From Caulobacterales bacterium (GTDB lineage Bacteria; Pseudomonadota; Alphaproteobacteria; Caulobacterales; Caulobacteraceae): 54,574 nucleotides of DNA. The stretch lies in the NCBI GenBank assembly GCA_947474395.1, contig CANJID010000022.1, positions 1 through 54,574 of the forward strand, given 5' to 3'. Within the stretch, counting starts at the first letter, position 1; the number at the start of each line of letters is the position of its first letter. Below are positions 44,574 to 54,574 of the stretch, in pieces. The notes below the pieces were generated by a model. That model made no database searches, was not told where the DNA came from, and saw only the letters and a list, made by a program, of their open reading frames with translations. The translations under genes and the position numbers were made by a program.

Positions 44574-45191
44574 CTACTTGGCTCGGCGCGCCACGAGGGC
44601 GACCGGTACGGTCACGCTGTAGGGGATGGTGTCGGCGGCGGCGAACTGGCCCTGGCCGACGCCGTAGGCGTTGCGCATCACCGTCGCCGTGCCGTTGACC
44701 CGGGCGACGTCGCCCTGGATGGCCAGGGTGAAGTTCAGGGTGGCCGGCTTGCTCACGCCTTTGATGGCCAGGACGCCCTCAGCCATGAACTTGCCGCCGC
44801 CGAGGTCCTTGAACGCGGAGGTGGTGTAGGTGGCGCGGGGGAACTTGGCGGCGTTGAACCATTCGTCGGTGGGCAGGGACTCGTCGCGGGTGTCGTCGCC
44901 GCTGACGGCCGAGCCGGTGTCCACGGTCACCGTGACCTTGGAGGCGGCCAGGTTCTTGGGGTCGAAGGCGATGGTCGCGTCCCAGCGCTTGAAGCTGCCC
45001 TCGAAGGCCTCGCCGTTGAACGAGCTCTTGAAGCCGAGCTTGGAGGCGGCCTTGTCCACGGTCCAGGCGGCGACGGCGCCCTTAGCGGGGGCGGCGGCCT
45101 TGGCGGGCGCGGTCTTGGCCGCGGCGAGGACCACCGCCGGAGCGGCGGCGGCGAGGCTGGCGGCGATGGCCAGCGAGATCAGGGAACGCAT
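44574..45191 (-). CDS. YceI family periplasmic protein (copy 1)
   Basis: The 205-residue protein has a signal peptide (about 1-24) and a lipocalin-like YceI domain: KAASKLGFKSSFNGEAFEGSFKRWDATIAFDP, LPTDEWFNAAKFPRATYTTSAF and VLAIKGVSKPATLNFTL are canonical. YceI proteins bind isoprenoid or amide lipids in the periplasm. GGAGG lies 4 bases before ATG 45191. It is the last gene of a minus-strand run YceI-YceI-b561-YceI with short gaps, implying one operon. Confidence 0.93.
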   Translation of the reverse strand: MRSLISLAIAASLAAAAPAVVLAAAKTAPAKAAAPAKGAVAAWTVDKAASKLGFKSSFNGEAFEGSFKRWDATIAFDPKNLAASKVTVTVDTGSAVSGDDTRDESLPTDEWFNAAKFPRATYTTSAFKDLGGGKFMAEGVLAIKGVSKPATLNFTLAIQGDVARVNGTATVMRNAYGVGQGQFAAADTIPYSVTVPVALVARRAK

Positions 45192-45208
45192 CGGACCTCC
45201 GGGAAAAC

Positions 45209-45853
45209 TTATCGAGGACGCAGGAACGGCAAGGGCAACATTCGCCACAAGACTCCGTCCCGCTTGATGAACTGGTGCTGAAGCGCGGCGCCCACGTGCA
45301 ACACCAGCAGCACATAGGTCAAGTTGACGAGGCGGTAGTGCAGGTCGGTGGTCGTTCCGTCGATGGCCTTGCGGCTCTCCCTGGCCATGTCGTGGATGAA
45401 GCCGAGGTGCGGGAACGGCACGTGCTTGAACAGCACGGTCGGGATGTTGGTGGTGCTGGCCGAGACCATGATCCACCCCGTCAGCGGCAGGCCGATCATG
45501 ATCGCGTAGAAGCCCCAGTGCGTGAGCTTGGCGGCGATCGCCTGCCAGGCGGGCATGCCGGAGACCTCCTCGGGCGGGCGCTTGACCAGCCGCCAGGCGA
45601 AGCGGAGCAGGGTCAAGCCCAGGATAGTGATCCCCACCGACTTGTGCAGCTGCAGGACATTGTACTGGGCCAGGCCCTTGGTCGGGACCTTGGCCAGGGC
45701 GTCGCCGATCAGGGGCGCGTGGCGGAGCAGGCCCACGGCGGACTTGTCGCCGGAATACCGCCAGCCCAGCCAGATATTGTAGAGGATCAGGGCCGCGATC
45801 GCCCAGTGCAGCAGGATCGCGACCGTCGAGTAGCGCTGGGGGGATGGGTTCAC
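45209..45853 (-). CDS. Cytochrome b561 family protein
   Basis: A 214-residue inner-membrane di-heme cytochrome with four predicted helices. Histidines fitting the heme ligands appear in STVAILLHWAIA, QLHKSVG, LTHWGFY and LLVLHVGAAL. Cytochrome b561 proteins shuttle electrons between quinol and periplasmic acceptors. The GTG at 45853 follows the stop of the upstream YceI gene by 6 bases; a longer frame upstream would run through that gene. YceI-b561 linkage is familiar from E. coli yceI-yceJ, and here two YceI genes precede it and one follows. Confidence 0.9.
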   Translation of the reverse strand: MNPSPQRYSTVAILLHWAIAALILYNIWLGWRYSGDKSAVGLLRHAPLIGDALAKVPTKGLAQYNVLQLHKSVGITILGLTLLRFAWRLVKRPPEEVSGMPAWQAIAAKLTHWGFYAIMIGLPLTGWIMVSASTTNIPTVLFKHVPFPHLGFIHDMARESRKAIDGTTTDLHYRLVNLTYVLLVLHVGAALQHQFIKRDGVLWRMLPLPFLRPR

Positions 45854-45858
45854 GGGGC

Positions 45859-46476
45859 TCAGCTCTTGGCGAATTCGGCTTCGATGGAGACCGCCACCTT
45901 GTCGGCGACCGACGGCAGCAGGGTTTTGATCCCCCACTCGGAGCGGGTGAGGGTGGTGGTGGCGGAAAAGCCCATCTTGGCCCGGTTAAACGACATGGCC
46001 GAGCCGTTGTAGATCACCGCGAAGGTGACCGGCCGGGTCACGCCCATCCAGGTCAGGTCGCCGGTCATGGTCCCCTTGTTGGTCCCCTTCTGCCGCCGGA
46101 TGGCGGTGGAGGCGAACTTCACTTCGGTGAACTGGGCGGTGTTGAAATAGGCGGGTTCGCGCAGGTTCTCTTCGAAGCTCTTGTCCCCGGCGTCGAGGGA
46201 AGCCGGATCCAGGGTCACCGTGACGCGCGTCGCCGAGGGCCGCTTCGGATCGTAGTCGTAGGACGCGTCGAACCTGGCGAAGCGGAAGCTGTAGTCCGAC
46301 AGGCCCTGGTGGCTGACCTTGACCGTGACGCTGGAGTGGCCGCGGTCGAGCTTGTAGGTCCCGGCCGCCGCCGCGGCCGGATTCTTGTCGGGCCCCTTGA
46401 ACGCCGGAGCCGCGCCCATGGCGGGAGCCGCCATGAGCGCGAAGATAAACGCCCCGGTGAAGACGGCGCGGAACAT
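45859..46476 (-). CDS. YceI family periplasmic protein (copy 2)
   Basis: The 205-residue product has a signal peptide MFRAVFTGAFIFALMAAPAMG and the YceI domain with YKLDRGHSSVTVKVSHQGLSDY, SATRVTVTLDPASLDAGDKSFEENLREPAYFNTAQF and TMTGDLTWMGVTRPVTFAV. ATG 46476 has GGTGGAG 9 bases upstream; GTG 46491 is an alternative 5 codons earlier. The copy differs substantially from the other two copies, so they are old paralogues rather than a recent duplication. Confidence 0.92.
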   Translation of the reverse strand: MFRAVFTGAFIFALMAAPAMGAAPAFKGPDKNPAAAAAGTYKLDRGHSSVTVKVSHQGLSDYSFRFARFDASYDYDPKRPSATRVTVTLDPASLDAGDKSFEENLREPAYFNTAQFTEVKFASTAIRRQKGTNKGTMTGDLTWMGVTRPVTFAVIYNGSAMSFNRAKMGFSATTTLTRSEWGIKTLLPSVADKVAVSIEAEFAKS

Positions 46477-46507
46477 CCGGGAAGTCTCCACCTGCGGTTT
46501 GGCCGAC

Positions 46508-47128
46508 CTAGAGCTGGCCGAATTCGCCGTCGAGCAGAACCTCGATGTCGTCGCCGATCGGGCCGACCATGGCGGTGAAGCCGAAGTCGGAGCGCTTGAA
46601 CTTCAGCGAGCCGGTGAAGCCGATCACCGACTTGCCGCCCTGGCTGCGGCCGACGGCCACGAGGTCGGCGTTGATGGTCGCGGGCTTGGTCTGGCCCATG
46701 AACGTCAGGTTGCCGTTGATGGTGGCGTGCGTGCCGGAGGCCTGGACGCCGGTCGAGACGAACTGGGCCGTGGCGAAGGTGGCCGACTTCAGGAAGCGAT
46801 CACCCGAGATGGTGGTGGCGAAGCCCGCGACGTTGGAGTTGATGGAGCCCGGCTCCACCGTGACGTCCAGCTTGATGTTGGCGGGGGCGGCGGCGTCGTA
46901 GTTGAGAGTGCCGTGCGCCTTGTCGAAGCGGAAGATCGAGTAGGAGGTGCCGTTCGAGTGCGGCACACGGGCGACCACGCCGATGTGGTTTTCGTCGAGC
47001 TTGTAGGCGCCGGCGGGGGCGGCCTTCGGGTCCTTGACCGGGGGAGCGGCGGGCGCGCCGGCCAGGGCGGCCCCGGCGGAAGCGATAAGCGCGAAGCTGA
47101 GGGTGGTGGCGAGAGCGGTGCGGAGCAT
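46508..47128 (-). CDS. YceI family periplasmic protein (copy 3)
   Basis: A 206-residue exported protein with signal peptide MLRTALATTLSFALIASAGAALA. The domain start is YKLDENHIGVVARVPHSNGTSYSIFRFDKAHGTLNYD, followed by a core with NGNLTFMGQTKPATINADLVAVG. It is the first gene of the YceI/b561 unit; the ribosome binding site GGAGG lies 9 bases before ATG 47128. A TTG at 47131 is not preferred. Its YceI core has a serine-rich variant (SYSIFRFDK) and may bind a different ligand. Confidence 0.9.
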   Translation of the reverse strand: MLRTALATTLSFALIASAGAALAGAPAAPPVKDPKAAPAGAYKLDENHIGVVARVPHSNGTSYSIFRFDKAHGTLNYDAAAPANIKLDVTVEPGSINSNVAGFATTISGDRFLKSATFATAQFVSTGVQASGTHATINGNLTFMGQTKPATINADLVAVGRSQGGKSVIGFTGSLKFKRSDFGFTAMVGPIGDDIEVLLDGEFGQL

Positions 47129-47228
47129 CAAGGGCGTCCTCCCAGACGTCGGGTGCGATTGCGAATGAGTGCACTCTTAGGGCCTCAGGCGGGCGAGGCC
47201 AAGGTCACTAGCCTGTAAACGCGCTTCG

Positions 47229-48191
47229 TCAGGCGAACCTGTCGCGATCGTGGGCGCCCGCGTAATCGATGGGCATGCCCTTGGGGACGATCCCGTGCGG
47301 GTTCACCTGTCTCAGGGAGTAGTAGCCGAGCTGGTAGTGGCGCGGCTTGACCGTCCCGGCGATCCCCGGCGTGGCGTAGAGGTCGCGCATGTAGTTGGAC
47401 AGGTTGGGGAAGTCGGCGATCCGCTGGCGGTTGCACTTGAACAGCGGGAAGTAGGCGAGGTCGAAGCGCACCAGGGTGGGGAAGAGGCGCCAGTCCGCCT
47501 CGGTCTGCACGCTCCCAACCAGGTAGCGGTGGCGGGCCAGCCGCGCCTCCAACTCGTCCAGGGCCGCGAACAGGCCGTCGTAGGCTTCCTCGTAGGCGGC
47601 CTGGGTGCGGGCGAAGCCGGCCCGGTACACCCCGTTGTTGACCTTCTCGTAGACCAGCGCGTTCACCGCATCGATCTCTGGGCGCAGGCTTTCAGGGTAA
47701 TAGTCGGTGTCGCTCCGGGCGACGCCCGCGAACGCCGAGTTCAGCATCCGGATGATCTCGGAGGATTCGTTGTTCACCACCCTCCCCGTCTGCTTGTCCC
47801 ACAGGGTCGGCACGGTCACCTTGCCGGTGTAGCGGGGGTCGGAGGCCGTGTAGGCCTCGTAGAGGTGTTTGAAGCCGTTGACCGTGTCGGGGATGCAGTC
47901 GGGATAGGCGGGGTCCTCGCCATAGGTCCAGCCCTCGTCCGGCAGGGCGAAGGAGATGCTGATGGCGTCCTCGAGCCCCTTCAGCACACGAAAGATCGCG
48001 GTGCGATGGGCCCAGGGGCAGACCCAGGCGGCGTAGAGGTGATAGCGCCCGGCCTCGGCCTTGAAGCCGGAGGCTCCGTCGGCGGTGACGCGGTCGCGGT
48101 AGACGCTCTGGATCCGCTTGAAGTCGCCGCCCGCGCCGATCTCGGCCTCGGGATCCTCCACTTGCCAGACCCCATCCACAAGCATGCCCAT
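47229..48191 (-). CDS. Glutathionyl-hydroquinone reductase
   Basis: This Xi-class glutathione transferase (PcpF/YqjG group) removes glutathione from glutathionyl-hydroquinones. The 320-residue protein carries the Cys58-Pro-Trp-Ala motif in LYAAWVCPWAHRT and segments ISISFALPDEGWTYGEDPAYPDC, VTVPTLWDKQTGRVVNNESSEIIRM, and LVGSVQTEADWRLFPTLVRFDLAYFPLFKCN, which are classic for the family. The ending KPRHYQLGYYSLRQVNPHGIVPKGMP is also characteristic. It is monocistronic and divergent from the phasin gene, with 175 bases between them. Confidence 0.95.
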   Translation of the reverse strand: MGMLVDGVWQVEDPEAEIGAGGDFKRIQSVYRDRVTADGASGFKAEAGRYHLYAAWVCPWAHRTAIFRVLKGLEDAISISFALPDEGWTYGEDPAYPDCIPDTVNGFKHLYEAYTASDPRYTGKVTVPTLWDKQTGRVVNNESSEIIRMLNSAFAGVARSDTDYYPESLRPEIDAVNALVYEKVNNGVYRAGFARTQAAYEEAYDGLFAALDELEARLARHRYLVGSVQTEADWRLFPTLVRFDLAYFPLFKCNRQRIADFPNLSNYMRDLYATPGIAGTVKPRHYQLGYYSLRQVNPHGIVPKGMPIDYAGAHDRDRFA

Positions 48192-48241
48192 GCGCGTTCC
48201 TCGAGCTTCCCGGCGGTGATATCCGAAGCGGCGATTGGGAC

Positions 48242-48264
48242 AAAATGTTGCAGCGCAACATTTT
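48242..48264. promoter_or_regulatory. PhaR-like palindrome (site 1) upstream of the phasin gene
   Basis: AAAATGTTGC-AGC-GCAACATTTT has exact 10-base arms with a 3-base spacer. The TTGC-N3-GCAA core is the type recognised by the PHA regulator PhaR in alphaproteobacteria. The site is 103 bases before the phasin ATG. Confidence 0.62.
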
Positions 48265-48310
48265 GCGCTTGCCGACCCTTAATCGAACGGTCATAAGGGC
48301 GCTGCATATA

Positions 48311-48325
48311 TGTTGCACCGCAGCA
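48311..48325. promoter_or_regulatory. PhaR-like palindrome (site 2) upstream of the phasin gene
   Basis: TGTTGC-ACC-GCAGCA has one mismatch in 6-base arms and the same TTGC-N3-GCA core. It is 65 bases from the centre of site 1 and 42 bases before the ATG, so the two sites could act together. Confidence 0.5.
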
Positions 48326-48366
48326 TAAGCCCGCCGGCATTCGCCGGATCAACCCGGAGAATTCTC

Positions 48367-48795
48367 ATGGCCAAGGCCGCTCAAGCTCAGTTCGAACAAT
48401 TCACCGCCGCCATGCCCGCCGCCTTCAAGGACGGCATGGAAAAGTCCCTCGCCGCCATCCAGGACGCGTCGGCCCAGGGCAAGAGCAATATGGAAGCCCT
48501 GACCACCAGCGTGACCATCGCCGCCAAGGGCGCCGAGGCCCTGGGCGCTCAGAGCGCCGCCTACTCCAAGTCGGCCGTCGAGGGCTTCGTCGCCCAGGCC
48601 CAGGCCCTGGGTTCGGCGCGCAGCCTGCAGGAAGTCATCGAGCTGCAAACCACCTACGCCAAGTCCTACATGGAAACCTTCATGGTCGAGATGAACCGCA
48701 CCTCGGACATCGTCTCCGCCACGGTGAAGGACAGCATGAGCCCGCTCAGCGCCCGCGCCACGGCCATGGCCGAGAAGCTGCAGGTCGCCCGCTAA
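48367..48795 (+). CDS. Phasin family protein
   Basis: A 142-residue helical protein that coats polyhydroxyalkanoate granules or acts as a phasin-like protein. It is alanine/lysine/glutamate-rich with no signal peptide. The segment FEQFTAAMPAAFKDGMEKSLAAIQD opens the phasin domain and SLQEVIELQTTYAKSYMETFMVEMNRTSDI closes it. GGAG lies 7 bases before ATG 48367. PhaR-like palindromes upstream support control by PHA status. A strong terminator follows. PHA synthase genes are not in the window. Confidence 0.9.
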   Translation: MAKAAQAQFEQFTAAMPAAFKDGMEKSLAAIQDASAQGKSNMEALTTSVTIAAKGAEALGAQSAAYSKSAVEGFVAQAQALGSARSLQEVIELQTTYAKSYMETFMVEMNRTSDIVSATVKDSMSPLSARATAMAEKLQVAR

Positions 48796-48850
48796 ATCAG
48801 CGGCAGGTTTTAGTAAGCGTAAGCGTTCCAGTAAGCGTCGCGTAATCGAA

Positions 48851-48892
48851 GACCTCCCGGCGGCGACGCCGGGGGGTCTTTCTTTATTCTGG
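48851..48892 (+). terminator. Intrinsic terminator after the phasin gene
   Basis: GACCTCCCGGCG (48851-48862) and CGCCGGGGGGTC (48867-48878) pair with one G-T wobble around loop GCGA, followed by TTTCTTTATTC. It also lies close to the end of the convergent hydrolase gene. Confidence 0.9.
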
Positions 48893-48906
48893 CCGTCGTG
48901 GAGCCC

Positions 48907-49929
48907 CTATTCCAGCGGGCGGCCGGGTCTTCGTCGGACGCGGGCGAGGACCGGCTGGGGCTGCGGCCGGGGCGCCAGGCCCGCGGCGGCGGCCATCAGG
49001 CCTTCGGCCGCGCCCTTGATCGTCGGCCACAGCCACGGGGCGAGGGGCTTGGCGACAGGGGTCTGCGGGATGCAGGCCTCCAGGGCGGCGACCAGGGTCT
49101 CGGCCGGCCCGTCGTTGAGGAAGTGGTTGCCCTCGGGGATGGTCTCAAAGCGGACCGGCTTGTGCGGCCGCCCTTCGCGGGCCAGCCGCTCGGCCGCTTC
49201 CAGGGGGGCGAAGTCGTCCTTGTCCCCGTGGACCATGTGAATTGGCATCCGCAGCCTGGCCATGGCGCGCTTGGCCAGGGCGAGTTGGGCGGGCTGGCCG
49301 AGGACCTCGGTCACGGCATGACGCAGATCGCGGGGCAGGACGGCCGAGGCCTTGGAGCCCACGTCCAGCAGCCACTTGGCGGTCGGCCCGGCTTCGGAGA
49401 AGTAGCCGGACAGCAGGACCAGCGAAGAGACGCGGTAGGGCTGGGCCGCCGCCATCAGGGTGGCGATGGCCGCCCCGTAGGACTGGCCGACCAGCAGGAT
49501 CTTCTGGCCCGGCGCGGCCTTCAGCAGGGGCGCCAGGGCCTCGGCCTGCACGCGGATGTCCGGCACGCAGTCGGCCGGCTCGGATGCGGCGTATCCCGGA
49601 CGGTCGACCACGATCATCTCGCGGTCCTGCGGCAGGGCGGCCATGGTCGGCGCCCAGTACTCCGCCCACGACGGCGCGCCGGTGATCACCACAATCTTCC
49701 AGGGGGCGGGCTTGGCGCGGGGGGTGACCAGGGCCGAGATGCGCCAGTCGCGGGCGCCCCCGGCGATGAAGCTGGTGCGGCGGACAACGCTGTCGGGGAA
49801 GTCGGCGGATGTCGGCGCATGTTCGGTGCGGCCGGTGTAGGCGCACTCGAAGCACGCCCACCCCATGGCCAGCATCCCCTTGGGGCGCTTCCGAGTCTTC
49901 GATGATCTATCCAGCAATCCCACGTCCAT
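48907..49929 (-). CDS. Alpha/beta hydrolase
   Basis: The 340-residue protein has the alpha/beta hydrolase core: oxyanion region IVVITGAPSWAEYWAP, nucleophile elbow GQSYGAA, acid motif HGDKDDFAPL and catalytic His in PEGNHFL. There is no signal peptide. The start ATG 49929 is preceded by AAGG; upstream residues are not supported. C-terminal residues are Pro/Arg-rich. The substrate is unknown; the family covers esterases, lipases and haloperoxidase-like enzymes. It faces away from clpB, with about 216 bases between them. Confidence 0.87.
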   Translation of the reverse strand: MDVGLLDRSSKTRKRPKGMLAMGWACFECAYTGRTEHAPTSADFPDSVVRRTSFIAGGARDWRISALVTPRAKPAPWKIVVITGAPSWAEYWAPTMAALPQDREMIVVDRPGYAASEPADCVPDIRVQAEALAPLLKAAPGQKILLVGQSYGAAIATLMAAAQPYRVSSLVLLSGYFSEAGPTAKWLLDVGSKASAVLPRDLRHAVTEVLGQPAQLALAKRAMARLRMPIHMVHGDKDDFAPLEAAERLAREGRPHKPVRFETIPEGNHFLNDGPAETLVAALEACIPQTPVAKPLAPWLWPTIKGAAEGLMAAAAGLAPRPQPQPVLARVRRRPGRPLE

Positions 49930-49944
49930 ATTCCTTGAACGCAA

Positions 49945-50145
49945 CGGAGCCGTCCTGGTTTCTATGACAGGTCGGTGTTGAGTTCCGGTTACCCGGTCCT
50001 GTGCTTTCCACGCCGCACAGGATGGGCCGCCGCATATGAACGGCGGCTGGCTCTTGTGTTGCTATTCAGTCACACCCACATCCGCCTCGCCGACGGTTGT
50101 GCTGCATCAAGGCGAGCGTCGGTGTTCCGCCTCACGAGGGGATGC
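49945..50145. other. Region upstream of clpB with two hairpins
   Basis: This 201-base gap contains CCTGTGC/GCACAGG (49998-50004 and 50015-50021, 10-base loop) and, further on, GCCGCCG/CGGCGGC around CATATGAA. They could be leader RNA structures before clpB, but no CIRCE element and no convincing heat-shock sigma promoter was seen. No coding frame with a ribosome binding site lies here. Confidence 0.35.
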
Positions 50146-52725
<2,580 letters not shown>

Positions 52726-52728
52726 CGA

Positions 52729-52758
52729 ATTGGACCCGGGGTAGACCACGGGTCCAAT
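52729..52758 (+). terminator. Hairpin after clpB
   Basis: ATTGGACCCG and CGGGTCCAAT form a perfect 10-base stem with a 10-base loop. No T tract follows directly, so termination is probable but not certain. A second palindrome, ACTGAT-CTA-ATCAGT, lies at 52768-52782. Confidence 0.6.
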
Positions 52759-52840
52759 GATCCGCCTACTGATCTAATCAGTCGTTTAATTCCTTGGAAA
52801 TTCGGCTTATGCTTCGCGCAGTTAGAGGCGCGGAGACAAC

Positions 52841-53773
52841 ATGCGCCAGGGAAGGAAACGTCTGGTCGGCCCGATCGTGGTCGCCCTGGCCCTGATGGGG
52901 CCGGTGGCCGCGCGGGCCAATGTGTTCGCCGCCGACGGGGCCGATCCGCGCGTCCTGGTCAAGGCGGCGGAGGGCCCTGCGCGGGTCTACGCCCCCATCG
53001 CTAAGGTCAACACCCTGGAGCAGACTCCCCTCGACGACGGGCGGATGCTGCGTCAGCGGGGGACCGGATTCATGGTCTCGCCCTGCCTCCTGGTCACAAA
53101 CTTCCACGCCGTGTTCGGCCAGACCGTATCCCCCGAGCGGGTTGCGATCGCCGGGCCGAGGGTGGAGGCCAGTTTCGCGACCGCCTCGAACCCCGCCCTG
53201 AGGATTCCCGGCGTGCCGGTGGCCTGGGGCAGCCGGGCTAACGGCGGGGTGGATGACTGGGCCCTGGTGCGCCTGGGCGAATGCGTCGGCGCCCGCGAGG
53301 ACATCGGCTGGTTCTATCTGGACGGAGGTCCCGAGCGGGGCCTCGCCGAGTTCGAGCTGCAGACGGCGGGCTGGCCCGGCGACCTCGCCGGCCTGCAGGC
53401 CCACGTGGGCTGCCGTATCTATTCGGTGACCGCCGACCACGCCGCCCTGAACGACTGCGCCAACCGGCCGGGCGCCTCGGGCAGCCCGCTCATCCTGGAG
53501 AGGGGCGGGGTCCCGATGGTGGTCGCCTTCCAGCGCGGGCAGAGGAACCAGGCCGACACGGTGCTTCCGGCCTTCAGCTCGGACCGGGCCAATACGGCGG
53601 TGACGGTGAACCGGCTGATGTCCCATCCGGACGTCGCGGCCCTGATCCTCGCCGACCGCGCGGCCCTGGGGCGGCCCAACCCGTTCGGCCTCCTGCCGGT
53701 CCCGGATGCGGAGCCGGTGCAGGAGGCCGAGCCTGTCTACAACGAGACTGTGGCCACGACCCCCGCACCCTAG
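52841..53773 (+). CDS. Trypsin-like serine protease, exported
   Basis: The 310-residue protein has a signal peptide (about 1-26, VVALALMGPVAARA) and a chymotrypsin-like protease domain. The catalytic triad is visible: His89 in TNFHAV, Asp138/139 in GGVDDWALV, and Ser213 in RPGASGSPL. Several cysteines (for example CLLV and NDCANRPG) suggest disulfides. It lacks PDZ domains, so it is not a DegP type. A proline/glutamate-rich tail follows the domain. It is preceded by clpB but separated by a hairpin, so it probably has its own promoter. The substrate is unknown. Confidence 0.88.
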   Translation: MRQGRKRLVGPIVVALALMGPVAARANVFAADGADPRVLVKAAEGPARVYAPIAKVNTLEQTPLDDGRMLRQRGTGFMVSPCLLVTNFHAVFGQTVSPERVAIAGPRVEASFATASNPALRIPGVPVAWGSRANGGVDDWALVRLGECVGAREDIGWFYLDGGPERGLAEFELQTAGWPGDLAGLQAHVGCRIYSVTADHAALNDCANRPGASGSPLILERGGVPMVVAFQRGQRNQADTVLPAFSSDRANTAVTVNRLMSHPDVAALILADRAALGRPNPFGLLPVPDAEPVQEAEPVYNETVATTPAP

Positions 53774-53851
53774 GCTGGCCTGCTAGCAGGCGTACCGGAC
53801 CAGGACGTTGCGGCGGTAATACGGGTCCCAGCGCCAGGACTCGCAGGTGCG

Positions 53852-54127
53852 TTAGTAGCTCCGCGGGGCGTAGTAGCGCCGGTCGTAGTAGCGGTCCCGG
53901 TAATAGGGCCGGTAGCTCGACCCGTAGTACGGCGAGCCGTAATAGACCGAGCCATTCCCGGCGAGGGCCGCCCCGAGGGCGAGGCCAAGGGCGCCGGCGG
54001 CGATGGCGGAACCGGAATTGTCGCGGCGGTAATCGCCTCTACGGGAGGCGGCCCCGGCGTCGGTGGCGGCGGCGATCGTGCCGATCAGGGTAAGGGCGGC
54101 GAGGCCGCCGGTCAGGATCTTGCGCAT
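53852..54127 (-). CDS. Small exported Tyr/Arg-rich protein, apparently truncated
   Basis: A 91-residue product: signal peptide MRKILTGGLAALTLIGTIAAATDAGA, a hydrophobic glycine/alanine stretch (GSAIAAGALGLALGAALAG, possibly a glycine-zipper) and a Tyr/Arg-rich tail (YRPYYRDRYYDRRYYAPRSY). GGAGGAAGCC precedes ATG 54127 (AGGAGG box). The stop TAA at 53854-53852 looks premature: the same frame continues for 22 codons with high GC3 (RTCESWRWDPYYRRNVLVRY, then AC) and ends at TAG 53785-53783. A cysteine pair and tryptophans in the continuation resemble the C-terminal signature of such proteins. Function unknown; possibly surface-associated. Confidence 0.7.
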   Translation of the reverse strand: MRKILTGGLAALTLIGTIAAATDAGAASRRGDYRRDNSGSAIAAGALGLALGAALAGNGSVYYGSPYYGSSYRPYYRDRYYDRRYYAPRSY

Positions 54128-54403
54128 GGCTTCCTCCTGAGGTTGCTGCGCGGACTTGGTTAAAACGCACGGCCCGCCGGATCGCTCCGTGAGCCTGTCC
54201 GTCAGCTTCGAAGCCCCCGCCTGAACGCAATCTGAACGCGGGGAGGGGGCCACGGCCGGGGTGCGGCGCATGCGCCCGGTGGGTTTGCGGCGCCCGTGAC
54301 GCCGCCCCACCTTTCGCAACTGCGAAATCTCGCCTACAAGGCCCCCGCTTTCCGACACATCGCCGTCCCGCTTCCCGGACGCCCGCGCCCGAGCCCTGCA
54401 CCC
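54128..54403. other. Intergenic region between the small exported protein gene and typA
   Basis: No coding frame with a ribosome binding site is visible in this 276-base gap. It should contain divergent promoters for both flanking genes. I recognised no regulatory motif with confidence. Confidence 0.4.

Positions 54404-54574
<171 letters not shown>

Noticed and set aside
49945-50145. CIRCE or sigma-32 promoter before clpB
   Set aside because: No TTAGCACTC-N9-GAGTGCTAA element and no convincing -35/-10 pair of the alphaproteobacterial heat-shock type was found; only hairpins remain.

Overview
The window is GC-rich, densely packed alphaproteobacterial chromosome, most likely from the Caulobacteraceae (Caulobacter/Phenylobacterium-like). 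This rests on two genes whose N-termini resemble the Caulobacter S-layer protein RsaA, an exact CtrA-type box upstream of one of them, an EnvC/LdpF-like gene next to rlmH-rsfS, and the ftsE-ftsX-ydcF-plsC and obg-proB linkages. This is inference from protein features, not a database match. No insertion sequence, prophage, CRISPR array or rRNA operon is visible; one tRNA gene is present.

Layout. 1-5.3 kb: the 3' part of nrdA and the complete nrdB, separated by about 2.6 kb holding two small convergent unknown genes, a CmcJ/NvfI-family oxygenase-like gene and an exported protein; two NrdR-like boxes precede nrdB. 5.3-9.9 kb: a minus-strand group rsfS-rlmH-envC-like-ctpA-methyltransferase. 9.9-19.2 kb: housekeeping and one-carbon genes (ProA-like dehydrogenase, DUF1080 protein, nadD, MetE-like methyltransferase, barstar, cyclodeaminase-like protein, LigM/DesA-like O-demethylase, proB, obg). 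19.2-25.1 kb: a TetR repressor divergent from a NodT-EmrA-EmrB efflux operon that ends with an isopenicillin-N-synthase-like oxygenase; a perfect 19-bp palindrome lies between regulator and operon. 25.1-28.8 kb: two tandem TadG-like proteins with von Willebrand A domains. 28.9-35.5 kb: hpt, a zinc-ribbon/DUF3426 membrane protein, ftsE-ftsX-ydcF-plsC, then coq7-dsbB-yqaA on the other strand. 35.5-38.1 kb: a repetitive palindrome, a hybrid histidine kinase ending in a run of stop codons, and tRNA-Leu(CAA). 38.2-44 kb: two tandem RsaA-like surface-layer proteins. 44.1-47.1 kb: a lipoprotein and a module of three YceI proteins with a cytochrome b561. 47.2-54.6 kb: glutathionyl-hydroquinone reductase, phasin with PhaR-like operators, alpha/beta hydrolase, clpB, a trypsin-like protease, a small exported protein with an apparent premature stop, and the 5' end of typA.

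How the genes work together. Clear functional units are ribonucleotide reduction (nrdA/nrdB), peptidoglycan and division (envC-like/ctpA, ftsEX), proline and NAD synthesis (proB, ProA-like, nadD), tetrahydrofolate-linked one-carbon chemistry (LigM-like, cyclodeaminase-like and MetE-like genes within about 3.4 kb), drug efflux, and an outer-surface set (S-layer-like pair, TadG-like pair). The most interesting signals are the S-layer-like pair with its CtrA box, the TadG-like tandem duplication with matching promoter palindromes, the NrdR pair, the probable CTG start of rsfS, the interrupted small protein at 53.8-54.1 kb and the three-YceI/b561 module. I did not find a clearly new defence or mobile system.
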